Shown: positions 1 to 7,772 of the stretch, one piece after another
How the letters are laid out: every line of letters begins with the position of its first letter
Position numbering within the stretch: the stretch's first letter is position 1
Origin: Bacteroidales bacterium
Lineage (GTDB): Bacteria; Bacteroidota; Bacteroidia; Bacteroidales; UBA932
DNA length: 64,000 bases
NCBI GenBank assembly: GCA_024402135.1
Contig: JAKSJN010000005.1
Coordinates: 1-64,000 of the forward strand
Direction of reading: 5' to 3'
Position numbers and translations under genes: made by a program
The notes under the pieces: generated by a model
Databases searched by the model: none
What the model saw: the letters and a program-made list of their open reading frames with translations, nothing else
What the model was told of the DNA's origin: nothing

Positions 1-106
1 ATCCTCTTAGACCCCAACCATTCGATATTTTTAAAATTTTGTCATGTGCTTAAAAATTTTTGTATAGAAATGCTTATTTAAACTAATATAGATGTATAAA
101 TATGTC

Positions 107-114
107 TATTTTTG
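107..114 (+). promoter_or_regulatory. -7 box of the fimbrial locus promoter
   Basis: TATTTTTG matches the Bacteroidota -7 consensus TAnnTTTG. No convincing TTTG is seen at the expected distance upstream. A start near position 120 would place the first real start codon at 187, and makes the in-frame ATG-like start at 112 unlikely because it lies inside this box. Confidence 0.5.
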
Positions 115-186
115 CACATTAGAAAATGGCAAATTATTAATGGTACGATGAGCTCCGTCTCATCAATAAAACAAACTTACAAAAGT

Positions 187-372
187 ATGAATAAGTCTTA
201 CAGCAAACCATCTACGACACTTCAGTCTCTCAAACTGGAGGGTTCGTTCATGAATTGTTCTGTCAGGGGCAAGATGGGTATCGAGTTCGAGGACTACAAG
301 ACCTTCGAAAGTTTCGACTCTCCAAGTAGAGTTCTTGACGATGGTTCTTGGAGCATTGGCTTCGATGAGTAA
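187..372 (+). CDS. Small Bacteroidales protein of the fimbrial locus (61 aa)
   Basis: Reads MNKSYSKPSTTLQSLKLEG at its start and ends DDGSWSIGFDE. Short proteins opening with a (M)xKxYxKP motif, followed by a hydrophobic LxxEGSFM-type segment and an acidic, Trp-containing tail, recur in Bacteroidales genomes, often beside surface-protein genes; that recollection is the only family evidence. It has no signal peptide and one Cys (about residue 22). The ATG at 187 is preferred over an upstream in-frame start at 112, which overlaps the putative -7 box. It lies 17 bp before the fimbrillin gene and is probably co-transcribed. Function unknown; a role in fimbrial assembly, or as a peptide precursor, would be speculation. 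Confidence 0.6.
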   Translation: MNKSYSKPSTTLQSLKLEGSFMNCSVRGKMGIEFEDYKTFESFDSPSRVLDDGSWSIGFDE

Positions 373-389
373 CAACCAGTAAAAGAAAA

Positions 390-1697
390 ATGATGATGAA
401 AAACATGAAGAAACTCTCGCTGGCTGTTATCACAATTTCTACAGCTATGCTTTCAACCTCTTGTCTTAGAGAGGAAAATTTTGGAAAGGCTGACAGCAAG
501 TTCATCTCGCTCAAGGTCTCAACCGAAGGTATTGCAGAAACCAAGGCTGGCCACGTTGCCGAGCCTCTCGAAGTCGTTGATCTTTCCCAGGACGGTCTCG
601 ACCTCTTCCTCTACGGTTCCGTAAAGGTCAACAAGATGTCTCCATTCGAGCCTATGACCAAGGCTGCTTCTCCTTATGGAAAAGATGATGCTAAGAATGT
701 AAAGCAGTTCGATATCCAGATGAATAACATAGCTGGTTATGCAGATCGTGAAGAGCGTAATGATTTCTGGTACATTTATTCTAATGGAGAGAAGCTTACT
801 TGGGAAAGTGAGACAGCCCCTTCTTTTTATCTGGCATACTATCCCCAAAATGTTGAAGGTGCAACTACCAAGGCTTCTTTTGCAAACTCTACAACTATCG
901 ATTATGTTGGCGATGGTACCCAGGATCTTCTCGTAGCTTATAAGGAGCACTCACATGTAGATTCTACATATCCAACATCTGATGACAACTATATTCCTCT
1001 TGTTTTTAGACACCCTCTCGCTCTCGTCAAGTTCAATGTGGTAGGTGTTGATGTTACCAAGATTGTTATCAATAACGCAGCCGTTTCTGGTGAGATTAAT
1101 GGTGAGACACTCAAGTGTACCCCGGATGCTACTGGACCGGTTGAGGCAACACTGGAGTCTGACGGCGTTTATTCAGTTTACGTGATGCCAGGCGAATTTG
1201 GAGCGGACAAGATGAATGTTACTTTCTATGTTGGTGGAAAAGTTCTTACAACCCTCAATCTCGGTACTGATAAGTGGAATGGTGGTTTTATTTATAATTA
1301 TACCATCGCAAGCGATACTGGAAAACTCGATATTGAATTTGTGGAAGAAGCAGAGCCTATTGAAGTCGCAAATACTCTTGCTACAGCCGTTTATCTCCGT
1401 GCTGCTGTTGTTGCTAATTGGGTAGATAATAAGGGTCGTATCGTAGAGTCTGCTGATCCTGTTACTTTTAATACTGACGGCTGGATAATTGGCATTGACG
1501 GATACCTTTATTATAAGACTCCAGTAATTGGTTACCAGCAGGCTGATGCTCTTATCAAAGAGATCGCTGATTCAGAGAACGGTGACCTTGAACTTCAGGT
1601 TGCAGTTGCGGTTCAGGCGGTTGAATATGATCAGCAGAAGAAGGCCGCAACAAGTGCTTGGGGATCTACTGCAGCTGGTTATCTTGGTACACTTTAA
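390..1697 (+). CDS. Fimbrillin family (FimA/Mfa-like) lipoprotein
   Basis: 435 aa. A lipoprotein signal (K-rich start, hydrophobic core, LSTSC lipobox with Cys25) predicts export and lipidation. The following segment (ISLKVSTEGIAETKAG) and the FYLAYYPQN strand about 150 residues in are typical of the N-terminal beta-sandwich of Bacteroidales fimbrillins, whose subunits polymerise by donor-strand exchange after proteolytic trimming. Several consecutive ATGs (390, 393, 396) make the exact start uncertain. It lies between the small protein and a VWA protein, the arrangement expected for a minor-fimbria locus in which this could be a stalk or anchor subunit. Base composition is visibly more AT-rich than the core genes after 11.5 kb. 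Which subunit it is cannot be decided from sequence. Confidence 0.75.
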   Translation: MMMKNMKKLSLAVITISTAMLSTSCLREENFGKADSKFISLKVSTEGIAETKAGHVAEPLEVVDLSQDGLDLFLYGSVKVNKMSPFEPMTKAASPYGKDDAKNVKQFDIQMNNIAGYADREERNDFWYIYSNGEKLTWESETAPSFYLAYYPQNVEGATTKASFANSTTIDYVGDGTQDLLVAYKEHSHVDSTYPTSDDNYIPLVFRHPLALVKFNVVGVDVTKIVINNAAVSGEINGETLKCTPDATGPVEATLESDGVYSVYVMPGEFGADKMNVTFYVGGKVLTTLNLGTDKWNGGFIYNYTIASDTGKLDIEFVEEAEPIEVANTLATAVYLRAAVVANWVDNKGRIVESADPVTFNTDGWIIGIDGYLYYKTPVIGYQQADALIKEIADSENGDLELQVAVAVQAVEYDQQKKAATSAWGSTAAGYLGTL

Positions 1698-1702
1698 TCA
1701 GT

Positions 1703-1708
1703 AGGAGG
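1703..1708 (+). promoter_or_regulatory. Unusually strong Shine-Dalgarno site
   Basis: AGGAGG, 7 nt before the ATG at 1716. Bacteroidota genes rarely carry such a site and almost none of the other starts in this window do. It sits in the 18-nt gap between the fimbrillin and VWA genes and fixes the VWA start. Confidence 0.7.
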
Positions 1709-1715
1709 AAAAGTT

Positions 1716-3479
1716 ATGAAAAAATCATTTAAAAATATACTTAGCGCAGCAGCGCTTCTCATGCTCACCGCCACCTCAGCCTTCGCTGATGGAGAAGATA
1801 AAGGTGTTAAGACTAACAAGTCAGTAAAAGACAACGGAGACGGTACTTATACTCTAACACTTGAAACTTGGGCAGATGGTGAGATTACCATTGAAACATC
1901 AACTGTACGCCAACCTATGGATGCTGTTCTTGTTTTGGATATCTCTGGATCGATGAATGAAACTTACAGTGGTAGTGGTAATAACAAAGTTACCAGACTC
2001 CAAGCCATGAAAACGGCTAGTAAGAAGTTCATTGATTTGGTAGCTGCAGATGCCGTTAAGGATAATGATAATATAGTTGATCACAAGATTTCTATTGTTG
2101 TATATTCTAGTGGTGATCATAACAAAATAGAAAGAGCCTTAACAGATGTTTCTCTTTCAGGCAATGCTGCTGCTTTGAAATCCGTTATCGATGGTTTAAG
2201 TTATGGTGGTGGAACTGAGCATGATGAGGGTCTTAAACTTGCTCAGAGTGCGTTGGGAACCAAGGATCCTAAGCGTTCTCGAGTAATAGTCTTTCTCACC
2301 GATGGTCAGCCTACTGGTTCAAATACTTCTTTTTTCGGATACACACGATGGGATGAAGATGTTGTTAAGAATGCTATTTCCACGTCTAATGACTTAAAGA
2401 AAGATGGAGTAACTATTTTTGCTATTGACATGGCTAGTGCATCTGAGGGAGGTGATGATGCGTCTACTTCTAGTGTTTATCTGGAGCATTTGTCCTCTAA
2501 TTATTCGACTTCTAGTTACAGGAGGAATTGGGGCCGATATGAATTCTCTGGAACTAGCGCAGGAGCTTCAGCTGATTACTATAAGTATGCTTCCTCAGAT
2601 TTGGATAACGTTTTCTCGAATATTGCTAAAGATATCACCAGTAATCTTGCTAAGACTGAACTGACTAAAGAGAATAGCAGTGTACGTGATTATATTACAC
2701 CTCAGTTTAAGATAAATGGTTCTGCTAGCGATATTAGAACAAAATTGGTGGCAGCAACTACACTATCTGATAAGTCGTTAGGCTGGGGCAGTGTTATTAA
2801 TTCGAGCGAAGACAATATTAAAGTTGAGGCACCTGATAATTCGGTGATTATAACAGGTTTTGATTTTCAAAAGTATGCCGTTGCTCAGAATCCTACAACA
2901 AAGCAGTGGACAGGAGCTAAGCTCGTTATTGAAATTGATATTGTGCAGAATGGCGACAACGCTGGTGGTGTAATTACTACGAATAAACCAGAGTCTGGTA
3001 TTTATCATGGAGAAGGTCAAGAGGCAGATTTTGAATCAACCGGTATCGAGTTCCCTGTACCTCAGGCAATCAATAAGGCTAAGGCGTATCTCCATATCGT
3101 GAAAAATGATCTTGCTGTTGGCGAGAGCGCGATCTTCGAAGTTATGGTCAGTGGTGAGGTTATCAATACCGTCATGGTTCAGAAGACTAGCGATGATGCA
3201 GTTGCTGATGCTTATGTACTTGTTGATTGGCTTACTTCGGCTGGAAAGGCAAAGGAGTACACATCTGCTAATCCACTTACCTTAGACGATATGGTAAAGT
3301 TTGTTGTAGTTGAAAAAGCTGATTGGGCTTGGAATTCTCCAGATCCTGCCTCAATCACTTCAGAACTTTACGAGGTAAATTCAGATACCGATCTTTGGGA
3401 AGAGTATACCTTCACCTTCGAAGCAGGTAATCCTAAATATGAAGGTGCACACAAGGAAATCTCTACCGTGATAGAATAA
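1716..3479 (+). CDS. Secreted von Willebrand factor A domain protein, putative fimbrial tip
   Basis: 587 aa with a Sec signal peptide (cleavage near residue 25, SAFA/DGED). A VWA domain spans about residues 68-300 with an intact metal-ion-dependent adhesion site: D75-I-S-G-S79, Thr167 (GGGTE) and Asp196 (FLTDGQPT). The remaining 280 residues are beta-rich with no domain I recognise. In Porphyromonas gingivalis, Mfa5 is a VWA-containing tip component encoded next to Mfa fimbrillins, so a tip adhesin role is a reasonable inference here. It follows the fimbrillin gene by 18 nt, is in the same operon and ends at a strong terminator. AT-richer than the core genome, which fits horizontal spread of the locus. 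Confidence 0.75.
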   Translation: MKKSFKNILSAAALLMLTATSAFADGEDKGVKTNKSVKDNGDGTYTLTLETWADGEITIETSTVRQPMDAVLVLDISGSMNETYSGSGNNKVTRLQAMKTASKKFIDLVAADAVKDNDNIVDHKISIVVYSSGDHNKIERALTDVSLSGNAAALKSVIDGLSYGGGTEHDEGLKLAQSALGTKDPKRSRVIVFLTDGQPTGSNTSFFGYTRWDEDVVKNAISTSNDLKKDGVTIFAIDMASASEGGDDASTSSVYLEHLSSNYSTSSYRRNWGRYEFSGTSAGASADYYKYASSDLDNVFSNIAKDITSNLAKTELTKENSSVRDYITPQFKINGSASDIRTKLVAATTLSDKSLGWGSVINSSEDNIKVEAPDNSVIITGFDFQKYAVAQNPTTKQWTGAKLVIEIDIVQNGDNAGGVITTNKPESGIYHGEGQEADFESTGIEFPVPQAINKAKAYLHIVKNDLAVGESAIFEVMVSGEVINTVMVQKTSDDAVADAYVLVDWLTSAGKAKEYTSANPLTLDDMVKFVVVEKADWAWNSPDPASITSELYEVNSDTDLWEEYTFTFEAGNPKYEGAHKEISTVIE

Positions 3480-3547
3480 TATTCAAATCGAATAAACAAA
3501 TCACAGTAACCAGTTTACTGTTGATACATACTTTAACTACTACTGAG

Positions 3548-3582
3548 CAGGGCCCGTTGCGAAACGAGCCCTGTTTCTTTTT
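3548..3582 (+). terminator. Rho-independent terminator of the fimbrial operon
   Basis: 11-bp stem with one mismatch (arms 3548-3558 and 3563-3573), GCGA tetraloop of the GNRA class, followed by TTTCTTTTT. Its right part is copied at 5142 and 7810. Confidence 0.8.
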
Positions 3583-3640
3583 CCGCTTTCGCCCTGACGC
3601 GAATGGCTTGGTGACGCACGAGGTCAGACCCTCTGCGTCA
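3552..3640. repeat. Repeat A, copy 1 (89 bp)
   Basis: Essentially identical to 5142-5230 without gaps; the first 31 bp also recur at 7810-7840. It contains the terminator stem and a second long palindrome (3611-3641, arms GTGACGCA and TGCGTCAC with further pairing inside). Confidence 0.8.
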
Positions 3641-3688
3641 CTCGCCTCCGTCTGATTGACGTCTCGCGTTCCTCTTATAATCGTGTTC

Positions 3689-3771
3689 TGCTACGAACAC
3701 TCTTCAAAGTGTAGCGGAAACCGACGGTACCATACGATTTAGCTACGTCTAAGTTGTCATATGTGGCGGAT
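3689..3771. repeat. 52-bp-period repeat cluster 1 (two units)
   Basis: Units at 3689-3719 and 3741-3771. Each is TGCTACG, 14 variable nt, then YGTAGCGGAA; the two are separated by 21 nt. The second unit is degenerate (AGCTACG ... TGTGGCGGAT) but keeps exact spacing. Same family as clusters at 5022, 6426, 7690, 9215 and 11355. Confidence 0.8.
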
Positions 3772-3868
3772 TCTTGCATGTAATCACTAATTCAACCTAC
3801 TAACACACACTTTTCCTCCCTTATCCTCAAATAATGTAAAATACAATCGTACATATTTTATAACACGA

Positions 3869-3899
3869 TTTGTCGATTTCTTACTTGAAGATATGTTTT
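3869..3899 (+). promoter_or_regulatory. Promoter of the first Rpn gene
   Basis: TTTG (3869-3872), 19-nt spacer, TATGTTTT (3892-3899; one mismatch to TAnnTTTG). The same promoter is conserved at 6605-6635 and 10178-10208. Confidence 0.7.
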
Positions 3900-3947
3900 C
3901 TTGCCGGACCTTGCGTCCATGTGTAACCATCAAATCAAGCATGCGCT

Positions 3948-4946
3948 ATGGCAAGAAAATATCGTCCTATCGTCTATGACGAGAATCAGAGATTCATCTA
4001 CCCGACCTCGGACTGGGGTTTCAAGCACATCTTCGGAACAGAGAAGAACAAGGACATACTTCTCGGCGTTCTTCAAAGGCTGCTGCCCGAACTGAACATT
4101 GAGAGCATCGAGTATCTTCCTCGTGACATAACCATTCCTGTGGGAAACATGAAGGATACAAGATTCGATGTGTTCTGTCGGCTCCAGGATGGCAGCAACG
4201 TCGTAGTCGAGATGCAGAACTACGCAGACAAATCCTTCCTGGATCGGTCGCTCGTCTACTCCGCCTCCGCGATTCTCGAACATCACGTGAACTCGAAACT
4301 GAAGAACAAGAGATACAAGATAAGCCGGACGATCTTTCTGGCCTTCCTTGGTGATCCGCTGTTCAGGGATGTGGACAGGACACCGGTTCGACTGTCGCTT
4401 TGCGATATCGACGAAGTGACCACTATCGTCAGGAATGACAAGCTGTTGCAAATCTTTGTTGAATTGCCTAAATTCGCCGGAAGCCTTGATCAGGTGGACG
4501 AGAACACACCGTTCGTGGAGAAACTGGCGCATGTCATGATGGAGATGGCGGATTGCCGGAGCATGCCGGACAACCTTGGCGACCCGATTCTCGAAGACGT
4601 ATTCAAGGCTGCGGACAGATTGCAAATGAGTATGGAAGAGAAAGAGAACTACATGATGTCGGTGCTCGGCGAGTTTGAGTACTACGCCAACATTGAAGAG
4701 GCTCGCGAGGCCGCCCGAGAGGAAGGCCTTGAAGAAGGTCGTGAGCAGGGTCTTGAAGAGGGACGTGAGAAAGGTCTTGAAGAAGGCCGCGAGAAAGGTC
4801 TTGAAGAGGGGCGTGAGAAAGGCTTGGAAGAAGGATTCGATCTGTCAAGGCGTGAAGTGGCCAGGAATATGAAGGCCGAAGGGTTTGCGCTTGACATCAT
4901 CGCGAAATGTACAAATCTCGACCTGGAAATCGTGAAAACTCTCTGA
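3948..4946 (+). CDS. Rpn family recombination-promoting nuclease / PD-(D/E)XK transposase-like protein (copy 1)
   Basis: 332 aa. The N-terminal half carries the PD-(D/E)XK core of the Rpn/PDDEXK_2 family: FKHIFG near residue 25, then D74 (FDVFC) and E88-x-Q90 (VVVEMQ) as candidate metal-binding residues. Rpn proteins are DNA endonucleases that raise recombination and are often annotated as putative transposases. Residues about 250-295 are a charged helical tract of 8-residue repeats (EEGREKGL), encoded by 24-bp DNA repeats; the C-terminus ends in a short helical domain (IIAKCTNLDLEIVKTL). The ATG at 3948 follows a good promoter. Almost identical to 10257-11279; only 30-40% alike by eye to the copies at 5367 and 6655. 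Bracketed by repeat clusters at 3689 and 5022. Confidence 0.85.
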   Translation: MARKYRPIVYDENQRFIYPTSDWGFKHIFGTEKNKDILLGVLQRLLPELNIESIEYLPRDITIPVGNMKDTRFDVFCRLQDGSNVVVEMQNYADKSFLDRSLVYSASAILEHHVNSKLKNKRYKISRTIFLAFLGDPLFRDVDRTPVRLSLCDIDEVTTIVRNDKLLQIFVELPKFAGSLDQVDENTPFVEKLAHVMMEMADCRSMPDNLGDPILEDVFKAADRLQMSMEEKENYMMSVLGEFEYYANIEEAREAAREEGLEEGREQGLEEGREKGLEEGREKGLEEGREKGLEEGFDLSRREVARNMKAEGFALDIIAKCTNLDLEIVKTL

Positions 4947-5021
4947 CGCCCCCATTGATGGTTACTTTGCCGTCCCTAACTGCCAGTTCTCCGACATCAC
5001 AGTCCTTCCTTTCTCGCGTTC

Positions 5022-5104
5022 TGCTACGAACTTTCCTCATACTGTAGCGGAAACCTGCGTCACCCGACGAATCTGCTACGCCATAGCGGACAAACGTAGC
5101 GGAA
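5022..5104. repeat. 52-bp-period repeat cluster 2 (two units)
   Basis: Units at 5022-5052 and 5074-5104, both intact at the conserved arms and 21 nt apart. The 70 bp that follow are also conserved after cluster 4, and partly after cluster 5. Confidence 0.85.
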
Positions 5105-5141
5105 CCCTTTGACTGACATGAAAAGCCCCGAAACCTAAGCC

Positions 5142-5230
5142 GCCCGTTGCGAAACGAGCCCTGTTTCTTTTTCCGCTTTCGCCCTGACGCGAATGGCTTG
5201 GTGACGCGCGAGGTCAGACCCTCTGCGTCA
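5142..5230. repeat. Repeat A, copy 2 (89 bp)
   Basis: Offset of exactly 1590 bp from copy 1 over the full 89 bp. Here it does not follow a plus-strand gene directly, so it seems to have been copied with its terminator hairpin rather than serving a nearby gene. Confidence 0.8.
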
Positions 5231-5264
5231 GCAACAATGTTATTGATGAATCGTATGCGGGAAA

Positions 5265-5302
5265 CAAAAAGAGGCAGCAACTCTTTGTGTCTGCTACCTC
5301 TT
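5265..5302 (-). terminator. Terminator of the minus-strand Rpn gene
   Basis: Arms 5269-5278 and 5293-5302 (10 bp, one mismatch) with a T-run on the minus strand, about 65 nt past the stop codon at 5367. Confidence 0.7.
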
Positions 5303-5366
5303 GGCTGATTCATTATGCGATATATCGCGACTGTCTTATTCTGACAGTTTGTTTGCAATTATTGTT

Positions 5367-6254
5367 TTACAACGCCTCTATTTCTTCGGGAGAAAGTCCG
5401 AGAGCTTCGGAAATCTTTTCCACTGGAACACCGACCTGCTTGAGGCTCTTCGCATTGGCAAGCCTCTCTTCCTCTTTGCCTCTCGCTTCGCCGATAGCAA
5501 TGCCTTCCTCTATTCCCTCCTTGCGGGAATAGTACATGTCGTTGTTGTAGTCTCTTTCGTACATCATGGCCTTCTCGTACTTGATTCGTTTATCTCCATC
5601 GAACAGGGCAATCTCGGCGGCGGTGTAGAGCGACGACATCTCCTCGGAATCGAACCCGTCCGGAACTTCATCCAGGGCATCCATGTGCTTGAGGCTGTAC
5701 AGCCACTGGTCAAGCATGTCCACGCACTCATCGCTCCTCTTGCTGAAAAAGCCCAGTTGTACAAATGTACAAATAATTGTCTTCGGAGCAATCTCGTCCA
5801 CATCTTTTCTCGCCATCGTGTATCTGACTATGCATTTGCTGTCGGTCACATGCGCCAGCTGCCCCTCCATGATGCCCAGGACATAGACCGGCGAAAGATT
5901 GTACATCTTCTTGCCTTTGTTGTGCTGAAGCGAATATACCTTGCTGCCGTAGTAGACGCTCCGCGTGTAGAAATCCTGGCTGTTCTTGATCTTCTGCATC
6001 TCGACCACAAAGCGCGCACCCGTGTCGTCCTTGCAGTGAAGATCATAGCGGACGCCCTTGGTCGTGAACGTCTCTCCCATCTGCTCGTTGTTCAAGAACT
6101 CGATCTCCACGATGTGATGTTCGCCGTCCAGAAATCGGTTGAGCAGGCTGATCACCACACCCTTGTTCCTCTCATCCCCGAAGACTGCCTTGAAGCCGCA
6201 GTCCATCAGCAGTGCCGCATAGCGGGACTCATTCTTTGTCTGTATCTCTTTCAT
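5367..6254 (-). CDS. Rpn family recombination-promoting nuclease / PD-(D/E)XK protein (copy 2)
   Basis: 295 aa from the ATG at 6254 (an in-frame start at 6290 would add 12 residues, MFTSCRQQTYET, with no family support). Core motifs: FKAVFG (residues 21-26), D71 (YDLHC) and E85-x-Q87 (VVEMQ). The C-terminus has a short GIEEGIAIGEARGKEEE helix instead of long tandem repeats, then LKQVGVPVEKISEALGLSPEEIEAL, a small helical domain shared in outline with the other copies. Opposite in orientation to its three paralogues. Bracketed by clusters 2 and 3. Predicted DNA endonuclease; no neighbouring partner gene suggests a multi-protein complex. Confidence 0.8.
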   Translation of the reverse strand: MKEIQTKNESRYAALLMDCGFKAVFGDERNKGVVISLLNRFLDGEHHIVEIEFLNNEQMGETFTTKGVRYDLHCKDDTGARFVVEMQKIKNSQDFYTRSVYYGSKVYSLQHNKGKKMYNLSPVYVLGIMEGQLAHVTDSKCIVRYTMARKDVDEIAPKTIICTFVQLGFFSKRSDECVDMLDQWLYSLKHMDALDEVPDGFDSEEMSSLYTAAEIALFDGDKRIKYEKAMMYERDYNNDMYYSRKEGIEEGIAIGEARGKEEERLANAKSLKQVGVPVEKISEALGLSPEEIEAL

Positions 6255-6284
6255 GGTTTCATAAGTTTGTTGCCGGCAAGATGT

Positions 6285-6484
6285 GAACAACTATCCGTTT
6301 AACCCAATAAAACACGTTTAACGAAAAAAAACGCCGCTGGAGGACACTGAGAGTGCTTTTTGCTTATGACTCTTTCGGGGAATAATTGCAGAAATCAGAC
6401 GCGGAAAGTCCGATATCTTGCGTTCTGCTACGAACTTTCCTCATACTGTAGCGGAAACCTGCGCCACCCGACGAATCTGCTACG
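6285..6484. repeat. Repeat B, copy 1 (200 bp, runs into cluster 3)
   Basis: Aligns without gaps to 9074-9273. It begins GAACAACTATCCG, includes a GACACTGAGAGTGC hairpin followed by TTTTT, and ends inside the second 31-bp unit of the cluster. Confidence 0.85.
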
Positions 6485-6508
6485 CCTAAGTTGTCATATG
6501 TGGCGGAA
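6426..6508. repeat. 52-bp-period repeat cluster 3 (two units)
   Basis: Units at 6426-6456 and 6478-6508. The second ends TGTGGCGGAA, the same variant as in cluster 1, and from there to 6655 the sequence tracks the segment 3741-3922. Confidence 0.85.
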
Positions 6509-6604
6509 TCTTGCACGTATCATCAATTCAACCTACTAACACACACTTTTCCTCCCTTATCCTCAAAAAATGTAAAATACAATCGAACATATTTGAAAAC
6601 ACGA

Positions 6605-6635
6605 TTTGTCGATTTCTTACTTGAAGATATGTTTT
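6605..6635 (+). promoter_or_regulatory. Promoter of the third Rpn gene
   Basis: TTTG (6605-6608), 19-nt spacer, TATGTTTT (6628-6635), identical in layout to 3869-3899. Confidence 0.7.
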
Positions 6636-6654
6636 CTTGTCTGACCTTGCGTCC

Positions 6655-7587
6655 ATGGATAGTTTAAATAAATCAATGGCGCCGGAGTCAGACTTCGAGC
6701 GCGAGCCTTCAAGGAAGGACAAGTATCAACATCTATTGATTGACGACGCGTTCAAGCGCGTCTTTGGAGAGGAGGGAAAGGAAGACCTGATGATCGGACT
6801 GATCAAAGCGGTGCTCCCGGAACTGGACATCGTGTCGTTGACATACATTTCCAACACCGCCCCACACCAAGGCACGGACACGAAGAAAAGCGTTTATGAT
6901 GTGCGATGCAAACTCGCGGACGGGACGTATGTCATAGTGGAGGTACAGCAGAAAGACCAGTTGAACTTCATGGACCGCGCGCTCTACTACGGCAGCATGC
7001 CGATATCGAACCAGGTTGGCGATGGAGGTGAGTATGCCCTTGACCCTGTAATTGTAATCGCATTCCTTAATTTCAAGCTGAAGCACGGCCCCGAGTGGAA
7101 GCCGAGGATAAAGAGCCACTACATGCTCAAGGATGCCGAGGGCAGGGACACGATGACGGACAAACTTCAGTTCGTGTTCATCGAACTCAAGCGCTTCACA
7201 AAAAAGGTCGAGGAGTGCGAGACTTTCGAGGAAAAGCTATACTTTTGTATGCGGCACATGTTCAAGCTGGAGAACCGTCCCGAGAACCTTAGTGGAGAAT
7301 ACTTTGACAATCTCTTCTGGACCGCGGACACCGCGAACATGACGGCAAAGGAACACGAAGCATACGTAAGAGCCATGGCATCAGAACGCGACATAAGAAA
7401 CCAGATCAAATACGGCATCCAGCAAGGTATCGAACAAGGTATCGAACAAGGAATCGAGCAAGGCATTCAGCAAGGTAAAGCTGAGGAAAAGCTTGAAACA
7501 GCAAAGAAGCTAAAGTCCGCAGGAATCGCCGCATCGATCATATCCGAATGCACGGGACTTGATATGGAGGCCATCATGGCTCTATAA
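6655..7587 (+). CDS. Rpn family recombination-promoting nuclease / PD-(D/E)XK protein (copy 3)
   Basis: 310 aa from ATG 6655; an in-frame TTG at 6637 lies at the expected transcription start and is rejected. Core: FKRVFG (residues 33-38), D82 (YDVRC), E96-x-Q98 (IVEVQ). The C-terminal helix is a GIEQ repeat with a 12-bp DNA period, unlike the 24-bp units of copies 1 and 4, followed by LKSAGIAASIISECTGLD. The coding region is clearly diverged from copy 1, yet about 115 bp of leader (6542-6655) stay nearly identical to it. Bracketed by clusters 3 and 4. Confidence 0.85.
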   Translation: MDSLNKSMAPESDFEREPSRKDKYQHLLIDDAFKRVFGEEGKEDLMIGLIKAVLPELDIVSLTYISNTAPHQGTDTKKSVYDVRCKLADGTYVIVEVQQKDQLNFMDRALYYGSMPISNQVGDGGEYALDPVIVIAFLNFKLKHGPEWKPRIKSHYMLKDAEGRDTMTDKLQFVFIELKRFTKKVEECETFEEKLYFCMRHMFKLENRPENLSGEYFDNLFWTADTANMTAKEHEAYVRAMASERDIRNQIKYGIQQGIEQGIEQGIEQGIQQGKAEEKLETAKKLKSAGIAASIISECTGLDMEAIMAL

Positions 7588-7626
7588 TAGAATCTTAGTG
7601 CGATAATAGTATATTAGAAAATAAAG

Positions 7627-7659
7627 TAATCCCGGTTCCAAATCTGGCAACCGAGATTA
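7627..7659 (+). terminator. Inverted repeat after the third Rpn gene
   Basis: 11-bp arms (7627-7637, 7649-7659) with one mismatch and an 11-nt loop, 40 nt past the stop. The T-run is weak, so the terminator role is a guess. Confidence 0.4.
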
Positions 7660-7689
7660 ATTGATGTTTATTGTCGTTCCCCTGCGATT

Positions 7690-7772
7690 TGCTACGGCAT
7701 GGCCGCCAAACGTAGCGGAAACCGGAAGCCACCAATGAATCTGCTACGCCAACGCGGACAAACGTAGCGGAA
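7690..7772. repeat. 52-bp-period repeat cluster 4 (two units)
   Basis: Units at 7690-7720 and 7742-7772. The second unit and the following 70 bp, to 7840, match 5074-5170 closely and include the 31-bp start of repeat A. Confidence 0.85.

Larger units (their letters stand above)
3480..3947. other. Gene-free stretch: terminator, repeat A, repeat cluster 1, Rpn promoter
   Basis: From left to right it holds the fimbrial terminator, an 89-bp repeat shared with 5142-5230, a pair of 31-bp repeat units, and the start of the 1.16-kb segment duplicated at 10122. No credible coding frame is seen. Confidence 0.7.
3813..4974. repeat. 1.16-kb duplicated segment carrying an Rpn gene, copy 1
   Basis: Matches 10122-11307 with no difference that I can see outside a tandem-repeat tract, where this copy has one 24-bp unit fewer. 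Left limit is TTCCTCCC; to the right, identity fades after GCCGTC. Includes promoter, gene and about 28 bp after the stop codon. Confidence 0.85.
4947..5366. other. Gene-free stretch: IS66-like scar, repeat cluster 2, repeat A copy 2, terminator
   Basis: Holds a short IS66-like 3' scar (about 4961-4996), a pair of 31-bp units, the second copy of repeat A, and the terminator of the converging Rpn gene. No protein frame with plausible composition is seen. Confidence 0.65.
6255..6654. other. Gene-free stretch: repeat B, repeat cluster 3, Rpn leader
   Basis: Lies between divergent Rpn genes. Contains repeat B (shared with 9074), two 31-bp units, and the leader conserved with the Rpn copies at 3948 and 10257. 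Confidence 0.7.

Noticed and set aside
112-186. Longer N-terminus for the small fimbrial-locus protein
   Set aside because: Its start lies within the presumed -7 box; the family-like sequence begins at 187.
4682-4900. Ser/Arg/Pro-rich antisense frames over the Rpn repeat tracts (also near 10991)
   Set aside because: Produced by the 24-bp coding repeats read in other frames; repetitive composition only.
4897-5358. Minus-strand frame of 153 codons through the repeat region
   Set aside because: It crosses repeat cluster 2, repeat A and a terminator and has no protein-like features.
5301-6302. Long plus-strand open frame (333 codons) opposite the minus-strand Rpn gene
   Set aside because: It is the antisense of a gene with clear PD-(D/E)XK motifs and its translation has no recognisable family features.
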